Origin: Phaseolus vulgaris
Lineage: Eukaryota; Streptophyta; Magnoliopsida; Fabales; Fabaceae
DNA length: 64,000 nt
Direction of reading: 5' to 3'
Assembly: GCF_000499845.2 (NCBI RefSeq)
Contig: NC_023755.2
Coordinates: forward strand, 3,958,087 to 4,022,086
A program made the translations under genes and the position numbers. Of the stretch, positions 48,601-60,455 are shown piece by piece. The number at the start of each line of letters is the position of its first letter. Within the stretch, counting starts at the first letter, position 1. The notes beneath the pieces are model-generated. The model was given only the letters and a program-made list of their open reading frames with translations. It made no database searches and had not been told where the DNA came from.

Positions 48601-50934
48601 CTAACAAATAAAAAAAAGGGAATATCAACACAACAAATTTATACTAGATTAGTCACAAATCTTAGGCTACATTCAAGTCTCTCTTTAACGTAATTCACTA
48701 ATAATTTTTTTATTACAAACAAGGACATCAAGCACTCTTCATTATCATTTCTCAATCTCTCTATGAGATTAAGAACATGAATATTCTTTGTTATCACTCT
48801 TGACTACAAACAAGACAAGATAATTGAATAATTATTTACTTTTAAGAAGAAAATATAACAATAATTTTCTCACATAGGTAACTTCACAACAGAAAAATTC
48901 AAGATTTTTAATACACTCATATTAAAGACATATTACACAAGCCATACAAACAACAACGAAGTGTAAATGTTATAAATGATATGTATTTTTTAATGATGAA
49001 TGTCTCATTACTTATCCTTATGTAGGTCTTCAAGAAGATAAACATTGTGGTGTGATCTTCAAAGATAAAAGTTATATATTTATACTTGATATATGTTGAT
49101 CATGAATTAAAGTCCAAATATAAAAGATTGTATTTCTTGTTTTTCTTTGAGTTATAAATATAGAAACAACACACATAAAAATATATATATATATATATAT
49201 ATAAAATATATTTAATTATAATAGATTTCATGTTGTTCGCTTTTTTTTTTATTGATTTCGAAATTAATTAATTTTTAAAAGAGTTTTTTGTTGGAATTAT
49301 ATTTCTTTATCTACAGATAGATATATTAAATGGTGATTGGTATGTTTAGGTTTAATTCAAACAATTTGCATTCATCCACCTAATAAAATTAAATAACTTC
49401 CCACCTACCCTTGTATATTCATTCATCAATATATTCAAAAGGTATTTTATGATTTTTTTTTATTTTTTAAATTGTTTTTAACATATAAATTGTTGGATCT
49501 AAAAAAAAATATTTACTCGAAGTAATGTAACTTATGCTAAAAAACTAAAAATATTTTTAATTAGTTTTATAAAATTGAGATAATTTGATTTTACTCTAAT
49601 TTTTTTAGATTTAATTCTCTAAATAAACTGCATTTTGATCAATGTCTATTAACTCTATTGTTAATTTGAGTCATAAATGATTGATTTACATATGTGCGTG
49701 GTCACGTATACTTTTCAAATGACTTACTTTTTTTGGGTATTTTTTGACTTTTGTATTTAAAATTTTAAAAACTAAATATGCACTAATTTCAATTTTGTCA
49801 ATCTAGACCCAAACTTGTGGTTGCAATGATTAAAATGTTTGACTGTTATTTACGCGTTCATTCATAATGTATTATATATGTTTAACTAAGTTTTACTCCA
49901 CAAATACTTTTAGAAATAAATAATTTTCTAATAAATTAAAATTAATTTATACATAAATTAAAAATAAAAATGTATACATTAATTTGTATATAACTTAATG
50001 GGAAACTCGTTCCTTTTTCGAATAAACATTTATGTCGAAGTTGATAATAGGAATTTAACTATTTTATATCCAGTTTCTAAAAGAAACAAATTGATAACAT
50101 TAAATTATTTAATGTAAAAAAATTAAAATAAAATAACATGTAATACTTGTTAATATTTAAATAGGCATATACTTTTTTTTATAAGAGAATGATGACAATA
50201 TAGTTTAAGTATCTCTCTTAAAAGAAAATTATAATTTATCTATTGAATAATAATTTCAAAGGTTATTTATCAATATTTTCTTAAAAATATATAGTCATTT
50301 CAACTGTTTGAGAAAATGATAAAAATAATTACTTTATAAAACATTTATTTTCTGAGAGCCATTTATTTTTAATATAGTTTATTTGACCATGACTAAATTT
50401 TTCTCCCAAAAAACACGTGCTTAGAACAAATTTTTTTCAATGAGTTTTTGTAGTTTGAACAAATGAACATGGGATTTCCTAATTAAGTGATAAGAGATAC
50501 ATGTATATTTTAATAATATTTATACATATTATTTACATATAAATGGAAGTATAAATTATATAACATGTCAATTTGACCAATTAAGAAATAATATGGAAAT
50601 ATTGAGAGATTAAAACTTGAAATACAAGTATGATCTTTAACATATACCAAGTCAAAATACAGTTTTCTCTTCCCACGTGTAAAAAAAAAATGAATGGTCG
50701 GATAAATTGATTTATTGAAAAAAAATTTATTATTAATTGTTAAGATCAATTTTAGATTGATGTTTTTTAATATGAGTTTGGACCATTTATATTATTTTTT
50801 TTTATTGTTGATTAAAAAAAATTTAAATAAAGGAGAAAATCTATTGAAATACTGAACCATGCACAAAAAATTTAAATAAAACTTACAAATGAATGCAGAT
50901 ACTCACTATTATGTTGAAAGTTTAAGGAGTTCGT
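48600..50934. other. AT-rich intergenic DNA, no gene seen
   Basis: The right edge of the copia remnant is not marked by a clear LTR. A TA microsatellite lies at about 49182-49203. The rest has no recognisable coding frame, RNA gene or repeat. Confidence 0.4.
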
Positions 50935-51375
50935 GTAAGAAAAACATTAAATAATAATTAAATTTAAAGATAAAAAATAATTAGTCACTGTACTAACTAA
51001 AAGGTTGTGACACTAATAAAGTGACTTCTTTAATTCATTCATTCTTTGTTAATAAAAAAATTATACTAACTAAAGACTAAAAAATTATTAGTATGATTTC
51101 TATTATTAATAAAAATTTATAAAATAGTTTCTAAATGGTATCTAAATTAATTATTAATGTTTTAGTTATTAACTACTTTATATTTTAAATTAGTCTGTAT
51201 AATCTTTTAGAAACTAATTTAAAATTTAAAATATTAATTTTTAAAATGGTCCTTAATATGAATATTAATAATTTTTTTTTTAATTTATAAAATCACCTGT
51301 AATTTATTTAATGTAATTTATTTAATATAGTAACTAATTATTTTAGTTTATAAATCACAACAATGATTCTTTTGT
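50935..51375. mobile_element. Old CACTA-type MITE with a small nested insertion
   Basis: It shares AATAATTAGTCACTGTACTAACT, AAAAATTATTAGTATG, AATTTATAAAATAGTTTC and the inverse TCTTTTAGAAACTAATTTAAAATT with the copies at 18257 and 23200. The left half is split by 64 bp (51000-51063) flanked by the direct repeat TACTAACTA (50991-50999 and 51064-51072). Termini are decayed, so limits are approximate. Confidence 0.6.
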
Positions 51376-53020
51376 TTTGATATATAAATCATTTGAGAAT
51401 GTGTTATTTAGATAATTTTTTGTAATATTTATTATTCACAATAATTTACTAACAAAATTGTTTGTCTAGTAAGGAAAAAATATTTGCAGATTGTTTTGTT
51501 GATTTGTTGTTGTCAACACATCAGTGTTGAGATTGGAATGGTTGGAGAGGAGAAAAGTAGTGGTAGAACTTTTGGGGTGATGAAGAAATAATTGAAGAAA
51601 CAAAGTTTTCCATGTGTTGACGAAAATACAAAGGGTGGCACTACTCTTCTTCTTTCATTACATTCAAAAACATGACTGCAACTATGAAATACTATGGTTT
51701 ACATTATTCAATTTATTCATGTAAAAAATAAATAAAAATTATTTTACCTTAAAAAGGGTTATTATAAGAAGGTTTTGCATAAAAATGTGGTGCAAGTCTA
51801 ATTGTGAATATAAATATGGGAGCATATAATTGTATGACTTAATTTCAGGTAGAACAATAATAAAGTTTAATAATAAATTTTTAACATATAGTATGGTATA
51901 CATATGAATATCTTAGTAATTAGATAACATATTAACTATTGATAAAAGATTGGGTGACTTGATTGAGTATATAATGTATAAATTGTTCTTATGCCAATAA
52001 ATTTTACTGGGCTCAGATAAACTATCATAAAAACACATCCTATTTATTGCACTCTTAATTTATACATACTTTTAAATAACATTCATATTAAGTTATATTA
52101 AGCATATTTTAATCCATGAAAAATATATTTAAAATATAAAAGCTAAATATTGTATTATATTTTTAGTTTAAGTTTGCAATTTTATTATTTTACAATTTAA
52201 ATAATTCCAGTATAAAACAATTAACTCATATTTCTAAGTGTTATAAAAAATTAAATATAAACATAAAATCAATTAATACCCTTACCATCAACTTGGAGAT
52301 TATTTTCCATCCCTACTTTCTTTGAATAGTTTATTTCTTATTCAAAATCACATTACCAAAGAATCCAAGAATGTTGATTATGAGGTTGTAATTTTGCAGC
52401 GGTCAAAATGTTGCAGTTAAAAGTCAATAGCTGAGGAAATAGGTTACAAATTTAATTATTTGTTAGTATAAAAGGGCACTTTAATGTCACACCATGTTAA
52501 TAGTGATTAAAATATATGATGTTGTACAAAGTTGAATGTTGTGACATAATCCAAAAAGATTTTATTTTTGACTTTTCTACCTCTCTTTTCTATAGGTTCT
52601 TATTTGTGGCTTGAAATAGCTTTATAATTTTGGTAAATAAAATTGATGGTTTAATATTATTTATTACTTATTATTATTTAACTTATTTGAAAACGTGAGC
52701 AAATTCAACAATTTAAGGTAATAATGTAACATTAAGAAAATATTCTTATAGAGTTTTTTTTTTATAATTTTATTACTTTCATAACGAATGGGTAATTTCT
52801 CTAGCACTCACAATTGGAAAATAATTTCAAAGTATCTCTCTTATTGATTAAAATCACTTTTATCTCTATTTTTTCTTTTTGTACTGCCTTCAATAGTAAT
52901 TTAACATCTCAATTCATATAATATATAAAATAATATAGTAATTTAACATCTCAATTGTAGCCGTCAAATAATATAATATATCAGATAAATATAATTAATA
53001 ATGTGCTTATGACCTAGAAT
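51376..53020. other. AT-rich intergenic DNA, no gene seen
   Basis: No coding frame, RNA gene or clear repeat was recognised. ATAGTAATTTAACATCTCAATT occurs twice (about 52893-52917 and 52935-52957), a small local duplication. Confidence 0.4.
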
Positions 53021-53345
53021 TTTTTTTTTCTCTTGACACCGTTGACTTATCGGTCTTTAATCTCGATTTGGGCTTTCGGTTTGCTACTCTCCTATCTTGG
53101 GTTTGGGCTTGGATGTAACTTGTGGACTCTCACTTCGTTGGGCTAGGTCAATTGGGTCTCTCAGTCTTTGGTCTCGATTTCTTTTCCGAGTGGGTGTATG
53201 TACCTGCAAGGAGTTCCGATGATAAAGTCATTTTAGTTAAACACACCCTTCATATTTTGGGTCCTTTAAATGGACTTTGCTACAGTAATTATTTTTTATT
53301 TATTTTTTACCGTTGGGTCAACCTGTCGAACAACCTTTCGGCTTA
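53021..53345 (-). mobile_element. LTR-like fragment (Ty3 type)
   Basis: This block is clearly richer in G and C than its surroundings. On the - strand, 53240-53203 carries TGACTTTATCATCGGAACTC and CTTGCAGGTACATA, the same transcribed-LTR module as at 24342-24375 on the + strand. The ATG frame at 53122-53346 on the + strand is antisense to this module and not convincing as a gene. Ends are approximate. Confidence 0.5.
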
Positions 53346-53703
53346 GACAGTACAAATAATAAAAACATTAATATGTTTTTTTACTTTTTCTTTTGATTTT
53401 TCTTTTAATTTTTCTTTTAATTTTTCAATTACTTTCTCAATATTGCAATGTGTCACGTCTTCATTTTTTTTTTCTTTTTCATGATTCTTCTAACCATTTC
53501 TCTTAAATATGATCAACTCTTCTTAGAAACACTGAAAGTTGTCAGAGTGTTCAACTCCAATGGCTCACTATACATGTTCATAACACTTACAACATCTATT
53601 AACATTGCAGGAAAAATTGTTAGTTTGCTTAAAAACAATTCACCGCGGTTTATTAAAGGTGTAACTCAAGTGTTTGATAAAATGGGTCATTGAAGCCAGG
53701 TTG
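53346..53703. other. Short AT-rich spacer
   Basis: TTTCTTTTAATTTTTC-type pyrimidine tracts dominate. An 81 aa frame at 53448-53693 has a hydrophobic start but no domain I recognise. Confidence 0.3.
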
Positions 53704-55250
53704 AGATTTTTTTTATCAACACAGAAAAATGAATAAATATGAGCTTTTAAGGGATGCCTTAATCCTAATACAAAAAAAATGTTACATGTCATAACCTCTT
53801 GAGTACCCTAAAAAAACATGACATTACCAACATAAATAATTATCCCTTAACAACATTTGTACAAAAATGACCTATTAGCAAAGGTATTAGAGGTTATGCA
53901 ATTCCCAAACACTCCGAAAAAAATCTTTAAAACTCCCTCCATATTTCTGTTACAATTGAGTTTTTGAATTAGTTAGGAAGTTACACTGATAGAAAACTAG
54001 ATTTGTTAAGTAAGCTTCATGTTTAATCTTTCTTTACACAACTTAAGTAGATGCTCATAGCAAATGTTCCATTATGTGTGATAAAGCATTATTTAAGATT
54101 ACCTCCCCACACATATGACATCCTACCTCAATACCCCTATCCTATCACTCAAATTTTGTTTAGTTGCCAATCTATTTAAGATTACCCTCCAAGCTACATG
54201 TTGCACCAACAATGACTTTACCCTCCAAAACTCACAAAAGATAGCAAAATTGTGCTCTTTTGCAAGGGCAAGGGTTTGTTACTTATTATACACTGAGTGA
54301 ATTGTATATATGCCACCCTCTTCATCTCGCCATGTCCACTCATCCTCCCTCTCCTTACAAAGTGTTTCTCATTGTACCTCTACCATAAGATCTAATAGTA
54401 CCATTTTTTTCCACTCAAACCATGCACTTCTCTACTGTACTTGCCATTCTCATTCATTATTATTCCATATTCCTAATTCCCCAAGAGTAGAATCCCTTAC
54501 CTGTGCTTTAATATACATTTTCGAGTATCTAACCATGAGAGGAGAATCTCCCGTCCATCTATCTTTCCAAAATCTTTTCTTATTTCCTCTCCCAATCTTC
54601 CACTCTACTTTGTCATCAAACCAGTTACTTTGGCCCCCTTTTCCACATGCATTGTTAAACATCTTAATATCTTCAATACCTAGACCACCACACTCCTTAG
54701 GTTTAGAAAAAATCTCCTATTTTATCTAGGATATTTTCCTTGATGTTATCTCTCACCCCCAAAGGAAATCTCTTTGAATTTTTCTAATAGCCTTACACAC
54801 CGACAACAGTGCTATGAAGGAGAAAAAGTAAAGGGGGATGGTCGTGAACACAAATTTGATGAGGCACACTCTATCTGCAAATGAGAAGAACCTACCCTCC
54901 CACCTAAAGAGCTTATTCCTAATCTTGTATATGACATTATCCTATAGGCTTTGCTTCCTTGGATTTCCCCCAACTAGAATTCCTAAATACACAATAAGTG
55001 TTCTCATGATATTACAATTCAATATGCTTGGATTGTTATATAACACTTGATCATCAATACCAATACCATTTATCCTACTTTTGTGAAAATTCACTCTAGT
55101 CTAGACACCATTTTGAAGCACCTCAAAGTGCTCTTAATGATTAGGATGTTGTGATGGTTACCATCATAGATGAATAATGTATCATCAACAAATTGTAGTA
55201 GGCTAACCTCAATCCCAAGAAGCTATAGAAATTCCCTATCTAAGTCCTTT
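53704..55250 (-). mobile_element. LINE, 3' part with tail
   Basis: On the - strand LQFVDDTLFIYDGN (about 55215-55170) is the YxDD-type box with an altered Phe-Val-Asp-Asp. It is followed by GKFFSFA-like and LIKFVFTTIPLYFFSFIALL (about 54880-54800) and RKIQRDFLWG. Then comes the zinc-binding tail WKIGRGNKKRFWKDRWTGDS (54600-54540). The 3' end reads CTGTGTTGATAAAAAAAATC (53725-53706), the usual plant LINE tail. Stops and frameshifts make it inactive. It continues at 56140-57115 beyond an inserted repeat. Confidence 0.82.
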
Positions 55251-56140
55251 TGTAGGGTGTTGACCTAATTCGGCAAGTGTACCGAGTCAGAAGTAATAAG
55301 TTGTTTCAAAATACAGATATCGAACCCACAAGGAACATTTCTATTAATCATAATGTGTAACATTCACTAGATATTGAAATGTGTGCAGTAAATTGATTCA
55401 AGGTCTATGAGTATTGTTTAAATAAAAGTTTCTTGAAATTTAAATAAAAACAGAGTAAATAATTATGAAAATTTAATTGATAGAATTGATATTGAAGTTA
55501 ATCTTTCTCACTTGTTTATATTTTGGTAAATAAAAACATACAATATTCTTACTTAATTGATATTGATGCAACAAAAAGAGTCATTCATATTAATTCCTCA
55601 CATATGAAATTATTAAGATCATCTCCTCAACTATTTAGCAAAAGTTCTTATACTTAAGAAAATATGGTATAAAGTATTTGATATATAAAAATCTATTCCT
55701 AGGATTAAAATACATCAAGTATTTCATTTAATTCAGATCATCATATATACTTCCCAGTCAACTCGAAAGATCTAAATCAAGAATAAAAATTCAAGCTTTA
55801 AGCATAAAATGAAAATAACAATATCAAGTAAGAACAAAATTTTATAGATAAATATCACCTCAATACATAGGAGTTTGAAACGATTACATTCAATCAAAAG
55901 GAAAGGAATTAGCCACTCGTGACCAAAAGATGATGGAAAGAAAAAGAAGAAGATCCATAACATTTCTACTTGATGAATGCTTTCTAGGGTTCCTCTCCCT
56001 TTTGCTTGGGCAAGATTAGCTCGCTTGAGCAAGAATTATTGCTTTTTCCATGTCTTTTTTCCTATCTTCTCAAGCCTCTCTATTTATCATCTAGCGCCTT
56101 ACTCCATATTTCCTTCAATTCCTGAAATTAGCACAAAATT
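55250..56140 (+). repeat. Dispersed repeat (LTR-like) inserted in the - strand LINE
   Basis: It begins near TGTTGACCTAATTCGGCAAG and TGTACCGAGTCAGAAGTAAT (55257-55297) with ATCGAACCCACAAGGAAC (55319-55336). It ends with CCTGAAATTAGCACAAAATT (56121-56140). The middle matches 42640-43060. It also has a GCTCGCTTGAGCAAG motif (about 56010-56025) like the one at 44130-44240. No coding region was found. It is shorter than the copy at 42640-44360 but keeps a start that the other lacks. Confidence 0.55.
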
Positions 56141-57115
56141 GGGATTAAATAGTTCCATTAATCATATAACTCCAAAATATCTTCTCATCAACCATAACCA
56201 CTACATATCTTTTCTTACATCTAGCTTCTTCCACAACCTCATTTTCCACCTGAACACTATATAAGAGCCTTTTTCCTTCTAAAAATGCAAAATTTGTGTA
56301 ATCTATAACCTTAGACAAACCTCTTTTCACCTTCTTAACTAAGACCTTAGCTATCCTCTTATCAATGATATTAGCCTATACTCATCTAGCCCGGATTATC
56401 ACACTTTGGGACAAGGGTTAAAAAATAAGCATTAAAGTCTTTTGGTATCTTTCCATGAACCTAAATTTCTTAATAAAATTATACCCATGTGATCAATGGG
56501 ATTTATTGTTCTCACACTGCCAAACAACTTCCTTCCTTTCAACTTCCATTATAGGCTCTTCCAACTTTCAGCCACATAATCCTCTTGAGACAAGGAAGGA
56601 GAATTAACATTATCCAGGTTAACATCCACCCCTCCAGTGCAACTAAATCTATTGAGAAAGTACTTCCTAACCTCATATTTCATAGTGTTTGGATCCTCAC
56701 ACCACTCATCCTGACTTTTCACCCCTTTAATTTCATTTTTCATTTTCCTCCATTTTATAACCGAGTTAAAATACCTAGAATTGCAATCATGTTATATCCA
56801 CTTAATCTTAGATTTCTGTCTTTCTAATGCTTATTGCCGTAAACTTATTTGTTTCAGTTCACCAAAAAGTTTCATTCTCTCTTTTTTCAGATCCTCCAAC
56901 AAGCCACTATCATCATCTAACATATTCAATTAGCTTATTCTATTAATGATGTTTTGTTTGGATTGGTCAATATTCCCAAAAGCTTTTAAATCTTGTTTTA
57001 GACACTTTAATTCTCCTTAACAACCACCATACCATACCCTCTTACGTCATAACTATTCCACAATCAAGTCACCAACCCCTTAAAACCATCCACATGTTGC
57101 CACATATATAGAGTT
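56140..57115 (-). mobile_element. LINE, 5' part: endonuclease-RT linker and reverse transcriptase start
   Basis: On the - strand this carries MKNEIKGVKSQDEWCEDPNT and MKYEVRKYFLNRFS (56743-56640), then KVIDYTNFAFLEGKRLLYSV followed by QVENEVVEEARCKKR (56330-56200). That is the same region as 42139-42310 in the + strand LINE. Further upstream a degraded linker reads VDGFKGLVT (about 57090). The palm between this part and LQFVDD is missing or replaced by the repeat at 55250-56140. Confidence 0.8.
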
Positions 57116-57464
57116 CTGAATGGTTTTGGTTGAGAGTAAATAGAAAATTCCCTCAATTAAGTAGTTTGGGGGCTTATCTTTTTTACAACAAATTTCATAT
57201 TTATTTTTTCTCATTTTCTTTAATATTGTCTACCTACGAATTGAAGAAAAACCTTGAAATATATAATTATAAGCATGGTACTTGCAGAAGACACTTTTAC
57301 GCTCAAGTCAGATTTAGTATTCGACACTCGGTAATCTAAGTACTGTGTAATGATGTACCTGATTCTTGGAATCTGTGCTATTTATATTATTTTTGTGGGC
57401 CTTTCTTATTGGGCTGTGTTATAGAGTTGGATCATGTTTAGAAGTGTTAGACCCATAGATCATG
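57116..57464. other. Short intergenic stretch between LINE and organelle-like block
   Basis: No gene or repeat was recognised. The 69 aa frame at 57130-57339 lacks recognisable features. Confidence 0.3.
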
Positions 57465-57524
57465 GAACAAATAGGGTGGGTAGGCCCAACCACCACACTA
57501 CACGTATAGATGCGAACCCCCCTC

Positions 57525-57559
57525 GTTACCGTACGTGCGACTCTCATCGCATACGGCTC
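57525..57559 (-). ncRNA. Group II intron domain V (in the organelle-derived block)
   Basis: On the - strand: GAGCCGTATGCGATGAGAG followed by TCGCACGTACGGTAAC. It has the AGC catalytic triad at positions 2-4, the GCGA/TCGC upper stem with a GAGA (GNRA) tetraloop, and the ACGG return strand. Apart from the loop and the last few bases it is the same as the classic yeast mitochondrial ai5-gamma domain V. As a nuclear copy it is presumably not functional. Confidence 0.75.
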
Positions 57560-58029
57560 GCATAAAGACTCCTAAATCCATCCCGAGCCTTTTCTTCCAT
57601 TCCACCTCTCCTCTCCAATCCTCGATCAAACTTGCGTTCCCCAGGCGCTATGAAATGGGTCCCAATCTTCTTGAAGTCTTTGTCCAAAGATCTGCCTTAA
57701 AGAGGAGACTGAAATAAGAGGGCTTTGTCTTTGTCGGAATAAGAGCTATTAGTCTAAGAGAAAGGCATACGATACGCCATTTCTGGGCTTAGAGAAAAGG
57801 GGCATGCCTCCACCTTAGAAGAGGGAAAGTGCTTAGACCGTTAATGCCCCATCTAGTGAGATAAAAGGACTTAGAGCCTTTCTTTATCCCATGGTCTTTC
57901 ATCAGCTTCACTCGTTGATTGCCACAGATAAGCGCTTGTACTATGCATATGATTGATTGATGATTAACTTCACTAATTCTACTTAGGCGTAATTGGCTTT
58001 ATTGTGTCAGTCGACATAATAACCGAATA

Positions 58030-58396
58030 CACTACAAGAAATCATTTAATAGAAACTAATTTTTAGTGACAAAAAATAATTAGTTGCTATAGTGACTAAA
58101 TTAGAGACCATTTTAGAGACTAAAAAAATTTTGGTTTCTAAATTAGTTTCTATTTTTGTTAAATGGTTTCTAAATTGATATCTAATTAGCAACAAATTTA
58201 GAAACTAAATAATTAGTAGTTAAAACCTTGGTTGCTAATTAGATATCAATTTAGAAACCATTTACCAATAATAGAAACTAATTTAGAAACCAATTTTTTT
58301 TTAGTTTCTAAAATGGTCTCTAATTTAGTTACTATAACAACTAATTATTTTTTTTGTCTCTAAAATTAGTTTCTATTTCATGTTTTTCTTGTAGTA
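58030..58396. mobile_element. CACTA-type MITE, 367 bp, hairpin-forming
   Basis: Left end CACTACAAGAAATCATTTAA; right end TTTTTCTTGTAGTA, with one changed terminal base. A 3 bp target duplication ATA lies at 58027-58029 and 58397-58399. The interior matches the 27659-27988 element (AATAGAAACTAATTT, AATAATTAGTTGCTATAGTG, CTTGGTTGCTAATTAGATA) and is self-complementary over most of its length. It sits inside the organelle-derived block, so it is the younger insertion. Confidence 0.9.
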
Positions 58397-58445
58397 ATAT
58401 CGAGTCATGGTCTGGGTCGTGGGTCGTGCGAACTTTACCCATACA

Positions 58446-59329
58446 AATTCGTTATAATTGATATTAGTTAAGAATTCAAATATTAACGCATGTTTCTACT
58501 AGAAAACAAGATCTTAATGAGAAATTCATTTTTATGCTACGTGGGAAAAGTCTATACAATTTATGGAGTTTTATATGGAAAAAGTAGAAGATACATCGTG
58601 TCATGTATGAGGATCATGTTGCTCTTGGTTGCTATGTTACAAGAAAACTGAAATGTAAGGAAGTTCCTTTCTCTGTAAAATCACAAACATGCTTTGGCTA
58701 CAATCCATGTTCCCACAATGAAAATACATTGGTAGGTTCACATAATTAGGTGACAGAAAGATGTACTCAAAAGAAAACAACTAAAATGTTTTAACATTTT
58801 TCTTTGAGTATATTTTTTTATTTGTATTATAGGATCTTTCGTCCTTCAAGATGGGCTGAGAATATTCTAGTGTAAGAAACATCAACATTGAAACAAGAAG
58901 TGAAATGAAGTTGAGGTTGCTAAAACAAAATTTAATGAAAGGAGCTAAGGGTGCAAAAACATAATTGAATGAATACACAGCAGAAGTTGAGTTAAGCAAT
59001 TAGTGGTTCTTTTACTCTGCTGAAGCTACTAATGATCATATATTTGACAAAACTACAACAAGTTTTGGGACAAGTGAGAAATTTGAGCATGCAAGCCGGG
59101 TGTAGAAGACGCAAAGTTTGTGTTGTTAGATAATGACTATAACAAATATAATAGTTATGTAGTCATAGTCTTAACTTTTCATTTCTAAAGGAAAATTTAC
59201 GTTATTTTTATTCTAGTGGTTGAATCAATTTTGTTAAGTTGGTTGAAAGTTGGAAAATTTACATAAATACTGTAATTTTACATCATCATTATCAAGTTCA
59301 TAAAATATTCGACAAATAAGAAAGTAATA
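58446..59329. other. Intergenic DNA, no gene seen
   Basis: Mixed AT-rich sequence. Readable fragments in 58540-59110 (for example around GCTACGTGGGAAAAGTCTAT) do not form a recognisable protein; a decayed transposon gene is possible. Confidence 0.3.
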
Positions 59330-60131
59330 CACTGCTGCAGAAACATAAAACAAGTGCGGCTATTTCAAATTTATAAATGCGGCTTTATAGTCGTATTTGA
59401 TCAACACGCACTTGTAAATCAAGAAATACAAATGCGGCTATATAGTCGCATTTATAAATACCATTTACAAGTGTGCTTATTTGTTTTAGCCGCACTTGTA
59501 TATGCCAAATCATTTTAAAAAAATTAAAATTTTTAAAACATCGTCAATCTTGTGTGAAGGCAACGTTGATGAAGAGTTACGGAAACACCAACAATGGTGA
59601 CGGCAGCAGAAGCGGCAGCGAACAGGGAAGCAGCGACGGAGCAAACCAAAAAACCCACAAGAACCCACAAAGACAATGAAAGAGTACTGAGCAATGCAAG
59701 AAACAAACAATGTAAGAAAAACGAATGCCAACCGACGAAAAAGTGTTTCGAGACCACCAATGCAAGGAAAAAAACATATATAAAAAAAATGAAAACATCT
59801 ATGCATATATTTGTGAAGATGAAAAGGAAGAAAGAGAGCTCAAGAAACTTATATTGACACAAATGGAATGCAGATGCAACAGAAGGAGACGAACTCAAAG
59901 TGTGAACGCGAAACGAAGGCAAAGACGAGAAAGAAAGTATGAAATTGTGTGTGACGCGCTTCAAAATTTAGGGTAAAAATGGATTTACGAATGTGGCTAA
60001 AGGTAAAACCGCATTCGTAAATCAAAATAATTTCAAAAATACCACCACATTTTTTACGAAAGCGGATAGCACAAAAAGCGCACTAAATAAAAAAAAGTAT
60101 CTATTTCTTTTTTTTTCTCTTTGCACTAGTG
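59330..60131. mobile_element. CACTA-type non-autonomous element, 802 bp
   Basis: Left end CACTGCTGCAGAAACA; right end (complement) CACTAGTGCAAAGAGAAA. The 3 bp target duplication ATA is at 59327-59329 and 60132-60134. Subterminal repeats of the form AAATGCGGCTnTATAGTCG and ACAAGTGCGGCTA appear in both orientations near the left end (59350-59510), and TACGAATGTGGCTAAAGGT and ACCGCATTCGTAAAT near the right (59985-60020), as in CACTA transposons. The interior (59530-59975) is less AT-rich and open on both strands, but encodes no transposase that I recognise. Confidence 0.85.
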
Positions 60132-60234
60132 ATATTTGAGAAACAAAACTTCATTCTTCTGAAGTAGTACTGAGTTAGACAACTTTCCTTCTGAATAAAT
60201 GTAATTGCATTTAATATATTTTATTAAATGTGCT

Positions 60235-60455
60235 TGTAGAAGTTTGCCTCTGGGTTTCTGGTGCAGACTGGTGTAATGAGGAGCAGTATCCTCTTGTTTT
60301 TAGCTAGCAGATTTTTGTGCTGTTTGCCTAAAGATGGGCTTGGTATGTAGGAGTGCTGATATAGCAATTTTGTTTCTGATGAATTTTAGTTTTGTATAAG
60401 GGTTGATAAGTGATCCTTTTTTATTCATTTAATTTTTTGCTGATAAAAAAAATTA
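60235..60455 (+). mobile_element. LINE 3' UTR fragment with tail
   Basis: It ends TTTTGTATAAGGGTTGATAA, then TTTTTTGCTGATAAAAAAAA, the same 3' terminus as the LINE at 21998-22581. The preceding ~180 bp is LINE 3' UTR-like and non-coding. A target duplication was not resolved, so the left limit is approximate. Confidence 0.65.

Larger units (their letters stand above)
57465..58445 (-). other. Probable mitochondrial DNA insertion (NUMT), split by a MITE
   Basis: The sequence at 57465-58026 has much higher GC and a very different texture from its surroundings (GGGCCTACCC, GCTCGGGATGG, AGGCAGATC read on the - strand). It contains a group II intron domain V hairpin at 57559-57525. In plants such introns with this domain V form are typical of mitochondrial genes. 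Similar GC-rich sequence resumes after the MITE (58400-58445, GTCATGGTCTGGGTCGTGGG). The ends are approximate and the donor intron was not identified. The short frame at 57535-57717 (+) is incidental. Confidence 0.6.

Noticed and set aside
53122..53346. 74-codon + frame as a small gene
   Set aside because: It overlaps the LTR-like module in antisense and has no recognisable domain.
54310..54729. 139-codon + frame
   Set aside because: It is antisense to the LINE zinc-binding tail on the - strand and shows no domain of its own.
59533..59964. 143-codon - frame with many hydrophobic residues, possible membrane protein
   Set aside because: It is antisense to the purine-rich interior of the 802 bp CACTA element; the hydrophobicity follows from T-rich codons.
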